Of a stretch of DNA of 64,000 nt, positions 22,583-32,690 are shown piece after piece; position 1 is the stretch's first letter, and the number at the start of each line of letters is the position of its first letter. The notes beneath the pieces were generated by a model, which was not told the DNA's origin, did no database searches, and was given only the letters and a program-made list of their open reading frames with translations. Source of the stretch: Bacillus sp. MM2020_1 (GTDB lineage Bacteria; Bacillota; Bacilli; Bacillales; Cytobacillaceae); the NCBI GenBank assembly GCA_011250595.1, contig JAANMP010000002.1:1-64000 (forward strand), written 5' to 3'. A program made the position numbers and the translations under genes.

Positions 22583-24574
22583 TTGGTAGAAATTCGTCAA
22601 GCCGCATGTCCGTTAAATTGCTGGGATAGCTGCGGTTTCAATGTAACTGTCGAAAATAATAGGGTAACTCAGGTTGAAGGAGATCCCTCCCATCCGATTA
22701 CCCGGGGGAAAATTTGTGGGCGGGGTCGGATGCTTGAAGCCAGGACAAACTCCTCCGAACGTTTATTGCATCCTCTAAAAAAGATAAACGGTACATTTGA
22801 ACAAATCTCCTGGGAGCAGGCACTTGATGAGATTGCTGCTAAGTTAATTGAAATTAAAGAAACATACGGGTCTACTGCTGTTTTGCACAGTCATGACTAT
22901 GCAAATAATGGTTTATTGAAAAGCCTTGATCAGCGATTTTTTAATTGCTATGGCGGTGTCACCGAGCTCTACGGTTCTCTTTGCTGGGGAGCAGGAATTG
23001 AAGCACAAAGGTGGGACTTTGGTGATGCATACAGCCATGAACCTAATGATTTAAACAATAGTAAAAATATTATTGTTTGGGGACGAAATGTCGCCCGAAC
23101 AAATATGCACTTTTATGAAAAGCTATTAGAAGCGAAAAAGCGTGGAGCTAAACTCATTGTCATTGACCCGATCTTTAATGCAACCGCAAAAATTGCTGAT
23201 GACTATATCTCCATTAAACCTGGTATGGACGGGCTATTAGCGGCGGGGATCATCAAGGAAATGCTCCGCTTAGGATTAGAAGACCATGCTTTTATTGAAC
23301 AATATACGGTTGGCTTTGAAGACGTAGTCCAGCTTCTGGACAGCATTACGATTGAAAAACTAAGTGAAATGACTGAAGTACCTTGTGAAGTAATGACTAA
23401 GTTAGCACGTATTTATGCAGATAAACCAACTTCTACCTTTATGGGGCTTGGTCTGCAGCGCTATAAAAACGGCGGCAATACGATACGCTTCATTGATGCA
23501 CTTGTTGCTGTGAGCGGAAATATTGGTATGGCGGGCGGCGGCGCCAATTATGCCAACCTTCAAGTGGGGCAAAGTTTTGTATTTGAGGAGTTAACCCTTC
23601 CTAATCGCAGGAAGAATTCTCGGCAATTCTCAATCATGAAGCAAGCAGAAGAAGTATTAAATGCAATCAATCCGGAAATTCAAATGATTGTTGTGACCTG
23701 CGGTAATCCATTGACTCAGGTGCCTGACACCAAGGTCGTTGAAGAGGCCTTTTCAAAAGTAGCATCACTGGTGGTAATCGAACAATTTATGACCGACACG
23801 GCAAAGCTTGCCGATTATGTGTTACCGACAACCACTGCTTTTGAGGAAGAGGATATCTATTATTCCTCGATGTACCACCATTATGTAAATTATGGTCCTC
23901 AACTTGTCCCGGCGCAAGGTGAAGCGAAACCTGATTTATGGATCTGGACCGAACTGGCAAAAAGACTTGGCTTTGGTGCAGATTTTGATTTTACAAGAAA
24001 GCAATTTCTTAAAATGGCCTTTCAAGCATTGGAAACAAAGGGTCTATCCCTTGAAACCTTAATGGAAAAGCATACATTAGAATTGCCGGTAAAAACGATC
24101 CCATGGCAAGACCGCAAGTTTAAAACCCCAACTGGTAAGTTTGAATTTACAGCAGGGTTTGGTCAAAGACCGTTAACCTTAGCTGTACCCGAGGAGTCGA
24201 AATGGGCAAATCCACAGCTTGCTGAAAAATATCCATATAGTCTGCTGACCATTCATCCCCTGCGCTCCAATCACTCACAGAACTATCATCTATTCGCAAC
24301 GGCACCAAAATTGAAGGTGGAGGTTGCCCGAAATATTGCGGATCGTCTCGGTTTGCAAAAGGATGATTTGGTTAGGGTATGGAATGACCGCGGCGAAGTA
24401 AAGGGCTATATTGCGATAGCAGCCTCTGCCCATCCGGACACGATTAATATCGATGAGGGCATCTGGAAGCAATTTGGCGGGTCGGTTAATAACCTGACCA
24501 CAAGCAGTTCATCAGATAACGGTTTAGGCAGTACATTGTATGATTGTCTCGTCAATCTTGAAAAAATAAACTAA
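22583..24574 (+). CDS. yyaE: Molybdopterin oxidoreductase (YyaE-like)
   Basis: A DMSO-reductase-family molybdenum enzyme. The N-terminus carries the [4Fe-4S] ligands CPLNCWDSC plus GKICGRG, followed by the MoCo-binding core (GRNVARTNMHF, VVIEQFMTDTAKLADYVLPTT) and a C-terminal molydopterin-dinucleotide-binding domain. No Tat signal is present, so it acts in the cytoplasm. TTG at 22583 is chosen because GGGGTG lies 6 nt upstream; an in-frame GTG at 22574 has no ribosome site. About 663 residues. The substrate cannot be told from the sequence. YyaE in B. subtilis occupies the same place. Confidence 0.87.
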   Translation: MVEIRQAACPLNCWDSCGFNVTVENNRVTQVEGDPSHPITRGKICGRGRMLEARTNSSERLLHPLKKINGTFEQISWEQALDEIAAKLIEIKETYGSTAVLHSHDYANNGLLKSLDQRFFNCYGGVTELYGSLCWGAGIEAQRWDFGDAYSHEPNDLNNSKNIIVWGRNVARTNMHFYEKLLEAKKRGAKLIVIDPIFNATAKIADDYISIKPGMDGLLAAGIIKEMLRLGLEDHAFIEQYTVGFEDVVQLLDSITIEKLSEMTEVPCEVMTKLARIYADKPTSTFMGLGLQRYKNGGNTIRFIDALVAVSGNIGMAGGGANYANLQVGQSFVFEELTLPNRRKNSRQFSIMKQAEEVLNAINPEIQMIVVTCGNPLTQVPDTKVVEEAFSKVASLVVIEQFMTDTAKLADYVLPTTTAFEEEDIYYSSMYHHYVNYGPQLVPAQGEAKPDLWIWTELAKRLGFGADFDFTRKQFLKMAFQALETKGLSLETLMEKHTLELPVKTIPWQDRKFKTPTGKFEFTAGFGQRPLTLAVPEESKWANPQLAEKYPYSLLTIHPLRSNHSQNYHLFATAPKLKVEVARNIADRLGLQKDDLVRVWNDRGEVKGYIAIAASAHPDTINIDEGIWKQFGGSVNNLTTSSSSDNGLGSTLYDCLVNLEKIN

Positions 24575-24605
24575 CTGCCGCCAATAAGCGGCAGTTGTCT
24601 TTTTC
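24573..24605 (+). terminator. Terminator after yyaE
   Basis: AACTGCCGC and GCGGCAGTT form a perfect 9-bp stem with a 6-nt loop, followed by GTCTTTTTC. Confidence 0.9.
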
Positions 24606-24700
24606 TATAAGAATGCCTATAATTGTGAAAGACTTGTCTTTTAATATTCAGAACTAATGTTAATTTAAAATAGATTTTATTTTTTTGAGGAGTGAACTAA

Positions 24701-25801
24701 ATGGCATTAACAGCTGGTATCGTAGGTTTACCGAACGTTGGTAAGTCTACTTTATTTAACGCAATTACCCAGGCAGGAGCAGAATCGGCCAATTACCCTT
24801 TCTGTACGATTGACCCGAACGTGGGAATCGTCGAAGTTCCTGACGCCCGCCTGCAAAAATTAACGGAACTTGTTCAACCGAAAAAGACGGTTCCGACCGC
24901 TTTTGAATTCACCGATATTGCCGGGATTGTTAAAGGCGCAAGTAAAGGTGAAGGGCTCGGAAATAAGTTTCTTTCCCACATCCGTCAAGTTGATGCAATT
25001 TGCCAAGTCGTCCGCTGTTTTGCCGATGATAACATTACCCATGTATCCGGTAAAGTTGATCCAATCGATGATATCGAAGTCATCAATCTGGAGTTGATTT
25101 TGGCTGACATGGAATCTGTTGAAAAGCGGATCAACCGTGTCGAAAAATTGGCAAAGCAAAAAGATAAGGAAGCAGCCGCTGAATTCGAGGTCCTTTCAAT
25201 GCTCCGTGATGCGTTTGAAGCAGAGAAACCGGCGCGGACAGTTGATTTTACAGAAGAACAGATGAAATTGGTAAAAGGGCTGCATTTGTTAACGATCAAG
25301 CCTGTCCTATATGTAGCTAACGTTAGTGAGGATGATATTGCCGATCCTACTGATAATGAATATGTGCAAAAGGTGCGCGAATTTGCTGCTGCTGATAATG
25401 CAGAAGTCATCGTAATCTGTGCAAAGATTGAAGAGGAAATTGCTGAACTTGAAGGTGAAGAAAAGCAAATGTTCTTGTCAGAGTTAGGAATTGAAGAATC
25501 CGGCCTTGACCAATTAATCCGTGCGGCTTACCACTTACTTGGCTTAGCGACTTATTTTACAGCAGGTGTGCAAGAAGTTCGGGCCTGGACCTTCAGAAAA
25601 GGAATGAAAGCACCGCAATGTGCCGGAGTCATTCACTCTGACTTTGAACGTGGCTTCATTCGTGCAGAAACCGTTTCATATGCAGATTTATTAGCAGCTG
25701 GCAGTCATACCGCAGCAAAAGAAGCTGGAAAAGTCCGATTAGAAGGTAAAGAATACGAAGTAAAAGACGGCGACGTCATCCATTTCCGTTTTAACGTATA
25801 A
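24701..25801 (+). CDS. ychF: Redox-regulated ATPase YchF (Obg family)
   Basis: A 366-residue P-loop protein with [12 protein letters not shown] (residues 8-19), the [20 protein letters not shown] switch II region and a coiled-coil insertion. NVSE replaces NKXD, which explains ATP rather than GTP preference in this family. The C-terminal TGS-like domain ends [12 protein letters not shown]. YchF binds ribosomes and is linked to oxidative-stress response. It lies upstream of rpsF, as yyaF does in B. subtilis. Confidence 0.97.
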   Translation: MALTAGIVGLPNVGKSTLFNAITQAGAESANYPFCTIDPNVGIVEVPDARLQKLTELVQPKKTVPTAFEFTDIAGIVKGASKGEGLGNKFLSHIRQVDAICQVVRCFADDNITHVSGKVDPIDDIEVINLELILADMESVEKRINRVEKLAKQKDKEAAAEFEVLSMLRDAFEAEKPARTVDFTEEQMKLVKGLHLLTIKPVLYVANVSEDDIADPTDNEYVQKVREFAAADNAEVIVICAKIEEEIAELEGEEKQMFLSELGIEESGLDQLIRAAYHLLGLATYFTAGVQEVRAWTFRKGMKAPQCAGVIHSDFERGFIRAETVSYADLLAAGSHTAAKEAGKVRLEGKEYEVKDGDVIHFRFNV

Positions 25802-25804
25802 ATT

Positions 25805-25841
25805 GCCCGCGGAAAGCGAGTGCCTGGAATGGAAATCAACA
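25805..25841. repeat. 3' remnant of a dispersed Bacillus intergenic repeat
   Basis: CCCGCGGAAAGCGAGTGCCT followed by GGAATGGAAATCAACA. Its end matches the element at 43080-43115 (CCTGGAGCGGAAATCAACA) with two substitutions. Only the 3' end is present here, just after ychF. Confidence 0.55.
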
Positions 25842-25865
25842 TTCTAATTAAAAGTGCTATTCAAA

Positions 25866-25896
25866 AATCTCATTCCTGTGAATGAGATTGCTTTTG
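25866..25896 (+). terminator. Terminator after ychF
   Basis: AATCTCATTC-CTGT-GAATGAGATT is a perfect 10-bp stem followed by GCTTTTG. Confidence 0.82.
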
Positions 25897-25942
25897 TTAA
25901 ATAACTATGCTATAATTTCAACTTGTGAGTAATGAATAATTG

Positions 25943-25978
25943 CTCCTTGCCCAATTGGGCCGTTTAGACCAAAAGGAG
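25943..25978 (+). promoter_or_regulatory. Putative S6:S18 autoregulatory leader upstream of rpsF
   Basis: CTCCTT (25943-25948) can pair with AAGGAG (25973-25978), which is the rpsF ribosome binding site. Inside lies the hairpin GCCCAATTGGGC, followed by an unpaired CCG-containing segment. This matches the general form of the bacterial rpsF leader bound by the S6:S18 complex, with both proteins encoded in this operon. The folding was done by eye. Confidence 0.55.
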
Positions 25979-25987
25979 GTGACTGTG

Positions 25988-26275
25988 ATGAATAAGTACG
26001 AAATCATGTACATCATCCGCCCAAATATTGAAGATGAAGCTAAAAAAGCTTTAGTAGAGCGTTTTAACACAATTCTTCTTGATAACGGTGCGGAAACTGC
26101 TGAAACAAAGGATTGGGGTAAGCGTCGTTTAGCGTATGAAATCAACGATTTCCGCGACGGATACTACGAAATCACTAAAACAACATCTTCAGCTGATGCA
26201 GTACAAGAATTTTCTCGTCTTGCAAAAATCAGCGAAGATATCATTCGCCATTTAGTAATTAGAGAAGAAGCTTAA
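25988..26275 (+). CDS. rpsF: 30S ribosomal protein S6
   Basis: A 95-residue protein with the S6 ferredoxin-like fold ([31 protein letters not shown]). It binds 16S rRNA as a dimer with S18. ATG at 25988 follows AAGGAGGTGACTGTG, and is preferred over an upstream in-frame codon because S6 proteins begin here. First gene of rpsF-ssb-rpsR. Confidence 0.98.
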   Translation: MNKYEIMYIIRPNIEDEAKKALVERFNTILLDNGAETAETKDWGKRRLAYEINDFRDGYYEITKTTSSADAVQEFSRLAKISEDIIRHLVIREEA

Positions 26276-26302
26276 TAATAAATTATAAATTTCTTGGTAA
26301 AA

Positions 26303-26318
26303 AGTTTCACGTGGAACA
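26303..26318. other. parS: parS-like site between rpsF and ssb
   Basis: AGTTTCACGTGGAACA differs from the parS form TGTTTCACGTGGAACA only in the first base. It lies in the non-coding gap about 6.7 kb from the spo0J parS. Confidence 0.8.
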
Positions 26319-26347
26319 TTTTACCAAATTAAAAGGAGTTGATTCTG

Positions 26348-26872
26348 ATGATGAATCGTGTCGTGCTTGTTGGCCGCTTAACAAAAGATCCTGATTTACG
26401 TTATACACCAAATGGGGTTCCTGTTGCTACCTTTACATTAGCAGTTAACCGTCCATTTTCTAGTCAATCAGGTGAGCGTGAAGCAGACTTTATTAATTGT
26501 GTTGTTTGGCGTAAGCCCGCTGAAAATGTGGCTAACTTCCTGAAAAAAGGAAGCCTCGCAGGCGTTGATGGCCGGATTCAAACCCGCCACTATGAAGGAC
26601 AAGATGGCAAACGTGTCTATGTTACTGAGGTACAGGCAGAAAGTGTTCAGTTCTTAGAACCTAGAAATGCATCCGGTGGCGGCGGAAGAAGCGATAACGA
26701 CCAATTCGGTACTCCTCCACGGGAACCACAGGGTTCCTCTTATGGCGGCGGTAATCAGAATCAACGATCGAACCAAAACAATAATAAGCAAGGTGGTTAC
26801 ACGCGAGTGGATGAAGATCCATTTGCAGGAAATGGTCAAATCGACATCTCTGATGACGATCTGCCATTTTAA
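26348..26872 (+). CDS. ssb: Single-stranded DNA-binding protein
   Basis: SsbA coats ssDNA during replication and repair. The 174-residue protein has the N-terminal OB fold ([36 protein letters not shown]), a Gly/Gln/Asn-rich disordered linker, and the acidic tip DISDDDLPF that recruits partner proteins. The start at 26348 lies 9 nt after AAAAGGAG. Position between rpsF and rpsR is the standard Bacillus arrangement. Confidence 0.98.
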   Translation: MMNRVVLVGRLTKDPDLRYTPNGVPVATFTLAVNRPFSSQSGEREADFINCVVWRKPAENVANFLKKGSLAGVDGRIQTRHYEGQDGKRVYVTEVQAESVQFLEPRNASGGGGRSDNDQFGTPPREPQGSSYGGGNQNQRSNQNNNKQGGYTRVDEDPFAGNGQIDISDDDLPF

Positions 26873-26922
26873 ACCTATCCTTACTGATCGGTAAATAAAA
26901 ACACATAAAGGAGGGAATTTTC

Positions 26923-27162
26923 ATGGCAGGAGGACGTAAAGGCGGTCGCGCAAAACGCCGTAAAGTTTGTTATTTCACAGCTAACGGTATCACTCGCATC
27001 GACTATAAAGATGTAGATTTACTTAAGAAATTTATCTCTGAACGTGGAAAGATTTTACCACGTCGTGTAACTGGTACTAGCGCTAAATACCAACGTAAAT
27101 TAACAGTTGCAATCAAACGTTCACGTCAAATGGCATTACTTCCATTTGTTGCAGGTGAATAA
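26923..27162 (+). CDS. rpsR: 30S ribosomal protein S18
   Basis: A 79-residue basic protein ([35 protein letters not shown]) typical of S18, which pairs with S6 on the platform of the 30S subunit. The start is preceded by AAAGGAGGG. Last gene of the operon. Confidence 0.98.
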   Translation: MAGGRKGGRAKRRKVCYFTANGITRIDYKDVDLLKKFISERGKILPRRVTGTSAKYQRKLTVAIKRSRQMALLPFVAGE

Positions 27163-27174
27163 AAAAATAGGTAT

Positions 27175-27209
27175 AAAAAGGCAGTTAGGGTCTTCCCTGC
27201 TGCCTTTTT
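27175..27209 (+). terminator. Terminator after rpsR
   Basis: AAAAAGGCAG and CTGCCTTTTT form a 10-bp outer stem, with GGG/CCC pairing within. Strong bidirectional-looking terminator. Confidence 0.9.
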
Positions 27210-27283
27210 GTTATACTCTAGGTTGTATCGAACCGCTTATCTCGCTAAAATAAAGAGTAGCTTTAATATATAGGGGTGAAGTA

Positions 27284-28228
27284 GTGAAAGATGTACGCAA
27301 GCTTACAGAGGGTGCAATTCTTTTGGCAGCCCTTGCAGCACTATTACTAGTAACCATTTTTGTTCCTCCCCTCGGGGTGATTACAAACTTGGTATTGCCG
27401 CTGCCGTTTCTGATGTTTTCTACAAAAAATGATCTGAAAATGATCTCAGCCTTCTTTGTAGCTGCCATTATTATTTCGTTTATAGCAGGCTCTTTAATGG
27501 GAGTTGGCTTAACGTTTATTTACGGGTCAGCAGGTGTAGTTATTGGCTATCTGCTTCAAAAGGGCAAGAGCCGGACGTTTATATTAATAGCCAGCTCGCT
27601 TACCTTTATGGCTGGGATCGTGATTTCATATGTTATCATGGTTTCTTTTATGAAAATGGATATTATCCACGAACTGACTGTAGCGTTAAATGAATCGGTT
27701 AAAAACTCGGAGGAAATGCTTAAAGCAATGGGCAGAGAAGACCAATTGAAAATTGTAAAAGAGAGAAATGCCTTAATACTTAAGCAAATGGTAACACTTG
27801 CACCTAGTGCGTTAATCTTTGCTTCGATTATGTCTTCTTTTATCACCCAGTGGATTTGTTTCCCGATCGCCAAAAGGTTTGGTGTAAATGTTCAGCCATG
27901 GGGCAGTTTTCGCAATCTTGCCCTGCCAAAAAGCCTTTTATGGTATTATTTAATTGCATTAGGGATGATGCTGTTATTCCACCCGCAAGAGGGAACTTAC
28001 TTATATTCTGCTTTAATTAACGCCCGGTACATATTAGAGACATTTATCCTGCTTCAGGGTCTGGCGCTTTTATTTTTTATTTTCTACAAAAAGTCAGTTG
28101 CAAAGGGACTTGGTGTGTTAGTTGTAATTCTTACTTTCATGATTCCGATAGTCCGTTATATAATAATGTTATTAGGCATTACTGATTTAGGCTTTGATTT
28201 TCGAAAGCAATTTGAAAAGAATGAGTAA
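27284..28228 (+). CDS. yybS: YybS family membrane protein (DUF2232)
   Basis: A 314-residue protein with about eight transmembrane helices and a soluble loop near residues 130-165 (ELTVALNESVKNSEEML). It matches the DUF2232/YybS family and always lies before gdpP in Bacillus. The start is GTG. A transport or membrane-stress role has been guessed for the family but is not shown here. The gap to gdpP is 25 nt, so the two are probably co-transcribed. Confidence 0.88.
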   Translation: MKDVRKLTEGAILLAALAALLLVTIFVPPLGVITNLVLPLPFLMFSTKNDLKMISAFFVAAIIISFIAGSLMGVGLTFIYGSAGVVIGYLLQKGKSRTFILIASSLTFMAGIVISYVIMVSFMKMDIIHELTVALNESVKNSEEMLKAMGREDQLKIVKERNALILKQMVTLAPSALIFASIMSSFITQWICFPIAKRFGVNVQPWGSFRNLALPKSLLWYYLIALGMMLLFHPQEGTYLYSALINARYILETFILLQGLALLFFIFYKKSVAKGLGVLVVILTFMIPIVRYIIMLLGITDLGFDFRKQFEKNE

Positions 28229-28253
28229 GAATCACGATTAGGAGCTGAAAACT

Positions 28254-30227
28254 TTGCCTGCATTTTTAGAAAAACGGTCGATTCGTTACCCTTTTTATGG
28301 GTTGATAGGCGTAACAGTGGTAGTGCTCATTGCCCTGTCCTTCTATAATTGGACCATAAGTGCAGCCGGGCTGTTTATCATGCTCTTCCCGACATACTAC
28401 ATGTTTGTGGTGGACCGTCGCCAGAGAAAAGAAATGGAAGAGTACATCGCGACCCTTTCTTACCGAGTGAAAAGAGTTGGCGAAGAAGCTTTGATGGAGA
28501 TGCCAATCGGGATTATGCTCATTAATGATGAGTATTACATCGAATGGACCAATCCGTTTCTTGCCTCTTGTTTTGATGAGGATACCTTGGTTGGAAGGTC
28601 CCTGTATGATGTTGCGGATACACTGATTCCGTTAATTAAACAAGAGGTGGAAACAGAAATTATCACGCTTCATGAACGGAAATTTCGTGTCATTCATAAA
28701 CGAGAGGAACGGCTTTTGTACTTTTTCGACGTGACCGAACAAAAGGAAATCGAGAAAATGTACCAAAATGACCGGACTGTCATTTCGATCATCTTTTTAG
28801 ATAATTATGATGATCTTACCCAGGGAATGGATGACCAGATGCGTGGCAGCATCAATAATTTGGTGACGTCTATCCTGAATAAATGGGCCCAGGATAATGG
28901 CATTTTTCTAAAAAGAATTTCATCGGAACGATTTATGGCTGTATTTAGTGAAGAAATTCTACAGAAGCTGGAAAAAGGTAAATTTACCATTCTTGATGAG
29001 GTCAGAGAAATGACCTCCCAGCAAAATGTGTCGTTTACCTTAAGCATTGGCGTCGGAACTGGCGTCTCTTCCCTGCCGGAATTAGGGGTTTTAGCACAAT
29101 CGAGCCTGGATTTAGCCTTAGGCAGAGGCGGCGATCAAGTGGCGATTAAACTTTCAAATGGCAAAGTGAAGTTCTATGGCGGTAAAACCAATCCGATTGA
29201 AAAGCGCACAAGAGTAAGAGCACGGGTAATTTCACATGCCTTACGAGATTTAATTATGGCAAGCGATAAAGTGATCATCATGGGCCATAAAAATCCGGAC
29301 ATGGATTCGATTGGTGCTGGAATTGGCATTTATAAAGTGGCGCAAATGAATCAGAAAGATGCCTACATCGTTGTCAATATGCAGGAAATCGACAATGGGG
29401 TCAAGCGGTTAATGACGGAAATTCGCCAGCAAGAGCAGCTATTCTCCCACTTTATTGGATCAGAAGAGGCACTTGAAATCGCGACGGATAAAACCTTACT
29501 TGTGGTCGTTGATACTCATAAACCATCCATGGTCATTGAAGAACGACTCCTTAATATAATTGACCAAAAAGTTGTCATTGACCATCATCGCCGGGGTGAG
29601 GATTTTATTGCTAATCCATTACTTGTTTACATGGAACCTTATGCTTCGTCGACCTCGGAGCTAGTCACCGAGTTCCTCGAATATCAGCCGAAACGCGGGA
29701 AGATTGAAATGATTGAAGCAACTGCCTTGTTAGCGGGAATCATCGTCGATACCAAAAGTTTTACGTTACGAACAGGATCAAGGACGTTTGATGCAGCCTC
29801 CTATTTAAGAGCACATGGAGCAGATACCATCCTAGTCCAAAAGTTTTTAAAAGAAGATGTCGATACATATATCAGAAGGTCAAAGTTAATTGAGTCTGTA
29901 AATTTCTACCGCGATGGGATTGCCATTGCCAAAGGATCGGAAAATGAGTTTAATGATCAAGTAATTATTGCCCAAGCGGCAGATACCTTGTTAACGATGG
30001 ACGGGGTCCTTGCTTCCTTTGTCATCTCAGCGCGCAGCGAAGGGGTCATTGGCATCAGTGCAAGGTCGCTTGGAAACATCAATGTCCAAATCATAATGGA
30101 AGCCTTAAAAGGCGGAGGGCACCTGACGAACGCCGCTACACAGCTATCTGGTTTATCGGTCGCAGAAACGGAAAGTAAATTAAAGCTAGCCATTGATGAA
30201 TATTTTGAAGGAGTGAAAAAAGAATGA
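28254..30227 (+). CDS. gdpP: Cyclic-di-AMP phosphodiesterase GdpP
   Basis: This membrane enzyme hydrolyses c-di-AMP to pApA. The 657-residue protein has two N-terminal transmembrane helices, a PAS-like domain (about residues 80-160), a degenerate GGDEF domain ([13 protein letters not shown]) and the catalytic DHH/DHHA1 part with [12 protein letters not shown] (MGHXXPDXD type), [18 protein letters not shown] and the [14 protein letters not shown] motif. The TTG start follows GGAGCTGAA. Its stop overlaps the rplI ATG by 4 nt, so L9 translation is coupled to it. Confidence 0.96.
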   Translation: MPAFLEKRSIRYPFYGLIGVTVVVLIALSFYNWTISAAGLFIMLFPTYYMFVVDRRQRKEMEEYIATLSYRVKRVGEEALMEMPIGIMLINDEYYIEWTNPFLASCFDEDTLVGRSLYDVADTLIPLIKQEVETEIITLHERKFRVIHKREERLLYFFDVTEQKEIEKMYQNDRTVISIIFLDNYDDLTQGMDDQMRGSINNLVTSILNKWAQDNGIFLKRISSERFMAVFSEEILQKLEKGKFTILDEVREMTSQQNVSFTLSIGVGTGVSSLPELGVLAQSSLDLALGRGGDQVAIKLSNGKVKFYGGKTNPIEKRTRVRARVISHALRDLIMASDKVIIMGHKNPDMDSIGAGIGIYKVAQMNQKDAYIVVNMQEIDNGVKRLMTEIRQQEQLFSHFIGSEEALEIATDKTLLVVVDTHKPSMVIEERLLNIIDQKVVIDHHRRGEDFIANPLLVYMEPYASSTSELVTEFLEYQPKRGKIEMIEATALLAGIIVDTKSFTLRTGSRTFDAASYLRAHGADTILVQKFLKEDVDTYIRRSKLIESVNFYRDGIAIAKGSENEFNDQVIIAQAADTLLTMDGVLASFVISARSEGVIGISARSLGNINVQIIMEALKGGGHLTNAATQLSGLSVAETESKLKLAIDEYFEGVKKE

Positions 30228-30673
30228 AAGTAATTTTCTTAAAAGATGTTAAAGGTAAAGGTAAAAAGGGTGAAGTAAAGAATGTGGCTGATGGATATGC
30301 CCATAACTTTTTACTTAAACAAGGCTTAGCGAAGGAAGCTAATAACGCAAATATCAGTACGCTGGATGCACTTAAGAAGAAGGAAGAAAAGGTTGCTGCT
30401 GAAGAATTAGCCGAAGCAAAAAAACTAAAAGAAGTCTTAGATCAAATTACGGTTGAGTTAACTGCTAAAGCCGGTGAAGGCGGCCGCATATTCGGATCGA
30501 TTACAACCAAGCAGATTGCTGAAGAATTACAAAAGAAACATGGCATTAAAATTGATAAGCGTAAAATGGAATTAGCGGATGCAATTCGTACGCTTGGCCA
30601 CACAAAGGTTCCAGTTAAGCTTCATCATGAAGTTGTCGCAACATTAACTGTTTCCGTTACCGAAGTAAAATAA
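30224..30673 (+). CDS. rplI: 50S ribosomal protein L9
   Basis: A 149-residue protein with the N-terminal RNA-binding fold ([20 protein letters not shown]), a long central helix and the C-terminal domain ([16 protein letters not shown]). ATGA overlap with gdpP. The order gdpP-rplI-dnaC is conserved in Firmicutes. Confidence 0.98.
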   Translation: MKVIFLKDVKGKGKKGEVKNVADGYAHNFLLKQGLAKEANNANISTLDALKKKEEKVAAEELAEAKKLKEVLDQITVELTAKAGEGGRIFGSITTKQIAEELQKKHGIKIDKRKMELADAIRTLGHTKVPVKLHHEVVATLTVSVTEVK

Positions 30674-30735
30674 AAATTTTCCCAGTGCGAAATCGCTGTG
30701 GAACATGATAGAATATAAAATGTAATCAACGACAT

Positions 30736-30763
30736 GTGATCGGTATTAGCTGGTCACTTTTTT
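30736..30763 (+). terminator. Putative terminator between rplI and dnaC
   Basis: GTGATC and GGTCAC can pair (one G-U) around a 10-nt loop, followed by six T. The stem is short. Confidence 0.6.
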
Positions 30764-30840
30764 CTTTTCCGGATATGATAGTTTATGAATTTGACTTTTT
30801 TATATAAATCATCCTCTTCATGATAGGAGGTTTTTGATAG

Positions 30841-32196
30841 ATGAATGACTTATACGCGGATCGAATGCCGCCACAAAATATAGAGGCCGAACAGGCTGTT
30901 TTAGGGGCAATTTTTCTAGAACCCTCCTCTTTAATTTTAGCTTCAGAAATATTAATTCCTGAGGATTTTTATCGTGCTTCCCACCAAAAGATATTTAATG
31001 TGATGCTTTCACTAAATGATCAAGGGAAAGCAGTTGACCTTGTAACGGTAACGGAGGAGCTGTCCGCTGCCAAACTGATCGAAGATACAGGCGGAGTCAG
31101 TTATTTAGGGGAACTAGCCGCTTCAGTTCCGACAGCTGCAAATATTGAGTATTATGCGAGAATAGTAGAAGAAAAATCATTACTTAGAAGATTAATTCGT
31201 ACCGCAACGAGCATTGCATCCGACGGGTATTCTCGTGAAGATGAAGTTGAGGCGTTGTTAAGTGAAGCCGAGAAAAATATCATGGCCGTGGCACAGCGAA
31301 AGAATGCCGGTGCTTTCCATAATATCAAAGACGTGCTTGTTCGTACGTATGATAACATTGAAGAAATGCATAACCGCGTCGGTGATATTACTGGTATTTC
31401 GACAGGATTTGCGGAGTTGGACCGAATGACGGCTGGATTCCAGCGAAATGATTTAATCATTGTGGGTGCCCGTCCTTCCGTGGGTAAAACCGCTTTTGCT
31501 TTGAATATCGCAGCAAATGTTGCGACGAAAACAAGTGAAAATGTCGCGATTTTCAGTCTCGAGATGGGTGCTGAACAGCTGGTCATGCGTATGCTTTGTT
31601 CGGAAGGAAATATTGATGCGCAACGGCTTCGTACGGGTTCCCTTACGGATGACGACTGGGGCAAGCTAACGATGGCAATGGGGAGCCTGTCGAATTCGGG
31701 GATTTTTATCGATGATACTCCAGGAGTTCGAATCAGTGATATCCGTTCTAAATGCCGCCGTCTGCAGCAGGAGCATGGTTTAGGGATGATTTTGATTGAT
31801 TATTTGCAGCTAATCTTAGGAAACGGCCGCTCCGGTGAGAACCGTCAACAGGAAGTTTCCGAGATTTCGCGTTCTTTAAAGCAATTAGCGCGTGAATTAA
31901 AGATCCCTGTTATTGCTCTTTCGCAGCTTTCGCGTGGTGTGGAACAACGTCAGGATAAACGCCCGATGATGTCCGATATCCGTGAATCCGGTTCGATTGA
32001 GCAGGATGCCGATATCGTAGCCTTCTTGTATCGTGATGATTACTATGATAAAGAATCCGAGAATAAGAATATTATTGAGATCATTATAGCCAAGCAGCGT
32101 AACGGCCCAACAGGAACGGTCTCATTAGCGTTTGTGAAGGAATATAACAAGTTCGTCAACCTCGAGACACGGTATAACGATTCTCCAGGTGCATAA
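30841..32196 (+). CDS. dnaC: Replicative DNA helicase DnaC (DnaB-type)
   Basis: This is the hexameric replicative helicase, named dnaC in Bacillus and dnaB in E. coli. The 451-residue protein has the N-terminal domain (PPQNIEAEQAVLGAIFL) that contacts primase, and a RecA-type motor with Walker A GARPSVGKTAFALN, Walker B LIDYLQLI and the arginine-finger end SLAFVKEYNKF. No intein or insertion is present. It starts behind GGAGG. Confidence 0.97.
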   Translation: MNDLYADRMPPQNIEAEQAVLGAIFLEPSSLILASEILIPEDFYRASHQKIFNVMLSLNDQGKAVDLVTVTEELSAAKLIEDTGGVSYLGELAASVPTAANIEYYARIVEEKSLLRRLIRTATSIASDGYSREDEVEALLSEAEKNIMAVAQRKNAGAFHNIKDVLVRTYDNIEEMHNRVGDITGISTGFAELDRMTAGFQRNDLIIVGARPSVGKTAFALNIAANVATKTSENVAIFSLEMGAEQLVMRMLCSEGNIDAQRLRTGSLTDDDWGKLTMAMGSLSNSGIFIDDTPGVRISDIRSKCRRLQQEHGLGMILIDYLQLILGNGRSGENRQQEVSEISRSLKQLARELKIPVIALSQLSRGVEQRQDKRPMMSDIRESGSIEQDADIVAFLYRDDYYDKESENKNIIEIIIAKQRNGPTGTVSLAFVKEYNKFVNLETRYNDSPGA

Positions 32197-32199
32197 ATT

Positions 32200-32232
32200 A
32201 AGGCTAGCCTGTTTTTGAGGCTAGCCTTTTTC
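32200..32232 (+). terminator. Terminator after dnaC
   Basis: AAGGCTAGCCT and AGGCTAGCCTT form a perfect 11-bp stem with a 7-nt loop, followed by TTT. Confidence 0.9.
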
Positions 32233-32288
32233 GTTGTTGTTGGTGGAGAAGGATTAGTGCTGGTGCTTGGTGGGAGAAAGGGGGGAGT

Positions 32289-32649
32289 AGTAACCAGTGT
32301 GAGAGACTAGTACCCGTGGCAGCAGAAAAAAGGAATCAACGGTAACTAGTGGAAGCTGCTAATGCCCGTGGCAGCAGAAAAAAGGGTACAACGGTAACTA
32401 GTGAAGGCGACTAGTGCCCATGGCAGCAGAAAAAAAGGATTAACGGTAACTAGTGGAAGCGACTAATGCCTGTGGCAGCAGAAAAAAGGGTACAACGGTA
32501 ACTAGTGAAGGCGACTAGTGCCCGTGGCAGCAGAAAAAAGGGTACAACGGTAACTAGTGAAGGCGACTAGTGCCCGTGGCAGCAGAAAAAAAGGATTAAC
32601 GGTAACTAGTCAAAGTACTAATGCCTTTCAAGTAGAAAACTGATTCAAC
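32289..32649. repeat. 52-bp tandem repeat array (minisatellite), about seven units
   Basis: Units begin at 32289, 32341, 32393, 32445, 32497, 32549 and 32601. Each starts GGTAACTAGT, contains a second ACTAGT or ACTAAT and TGCCCGTGGCAGCAG, and ends in an A-run plus GGGTACAAC or GGATTAAC. Units 2-6 are 52 bp with a few substitutions, the first is degenerate, and the last is 49 bp and decayed. The unit is not a multiple of three and holds stop codons, so it is non-coding. It fills the gap between the dnaC terminator and the NERD gene. Confidence 0.95.
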
Positions 32650-32690
32650 ATGCATAACCGATGACTTAAAAGGGTAATTTTGTTTCTAAC

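Noticed and set aside
32289-32649. CRISPR array at the 52-bp repeats
   Set aside because: Units are contiguous with no unique spacers, and there are no cas genes nearby.
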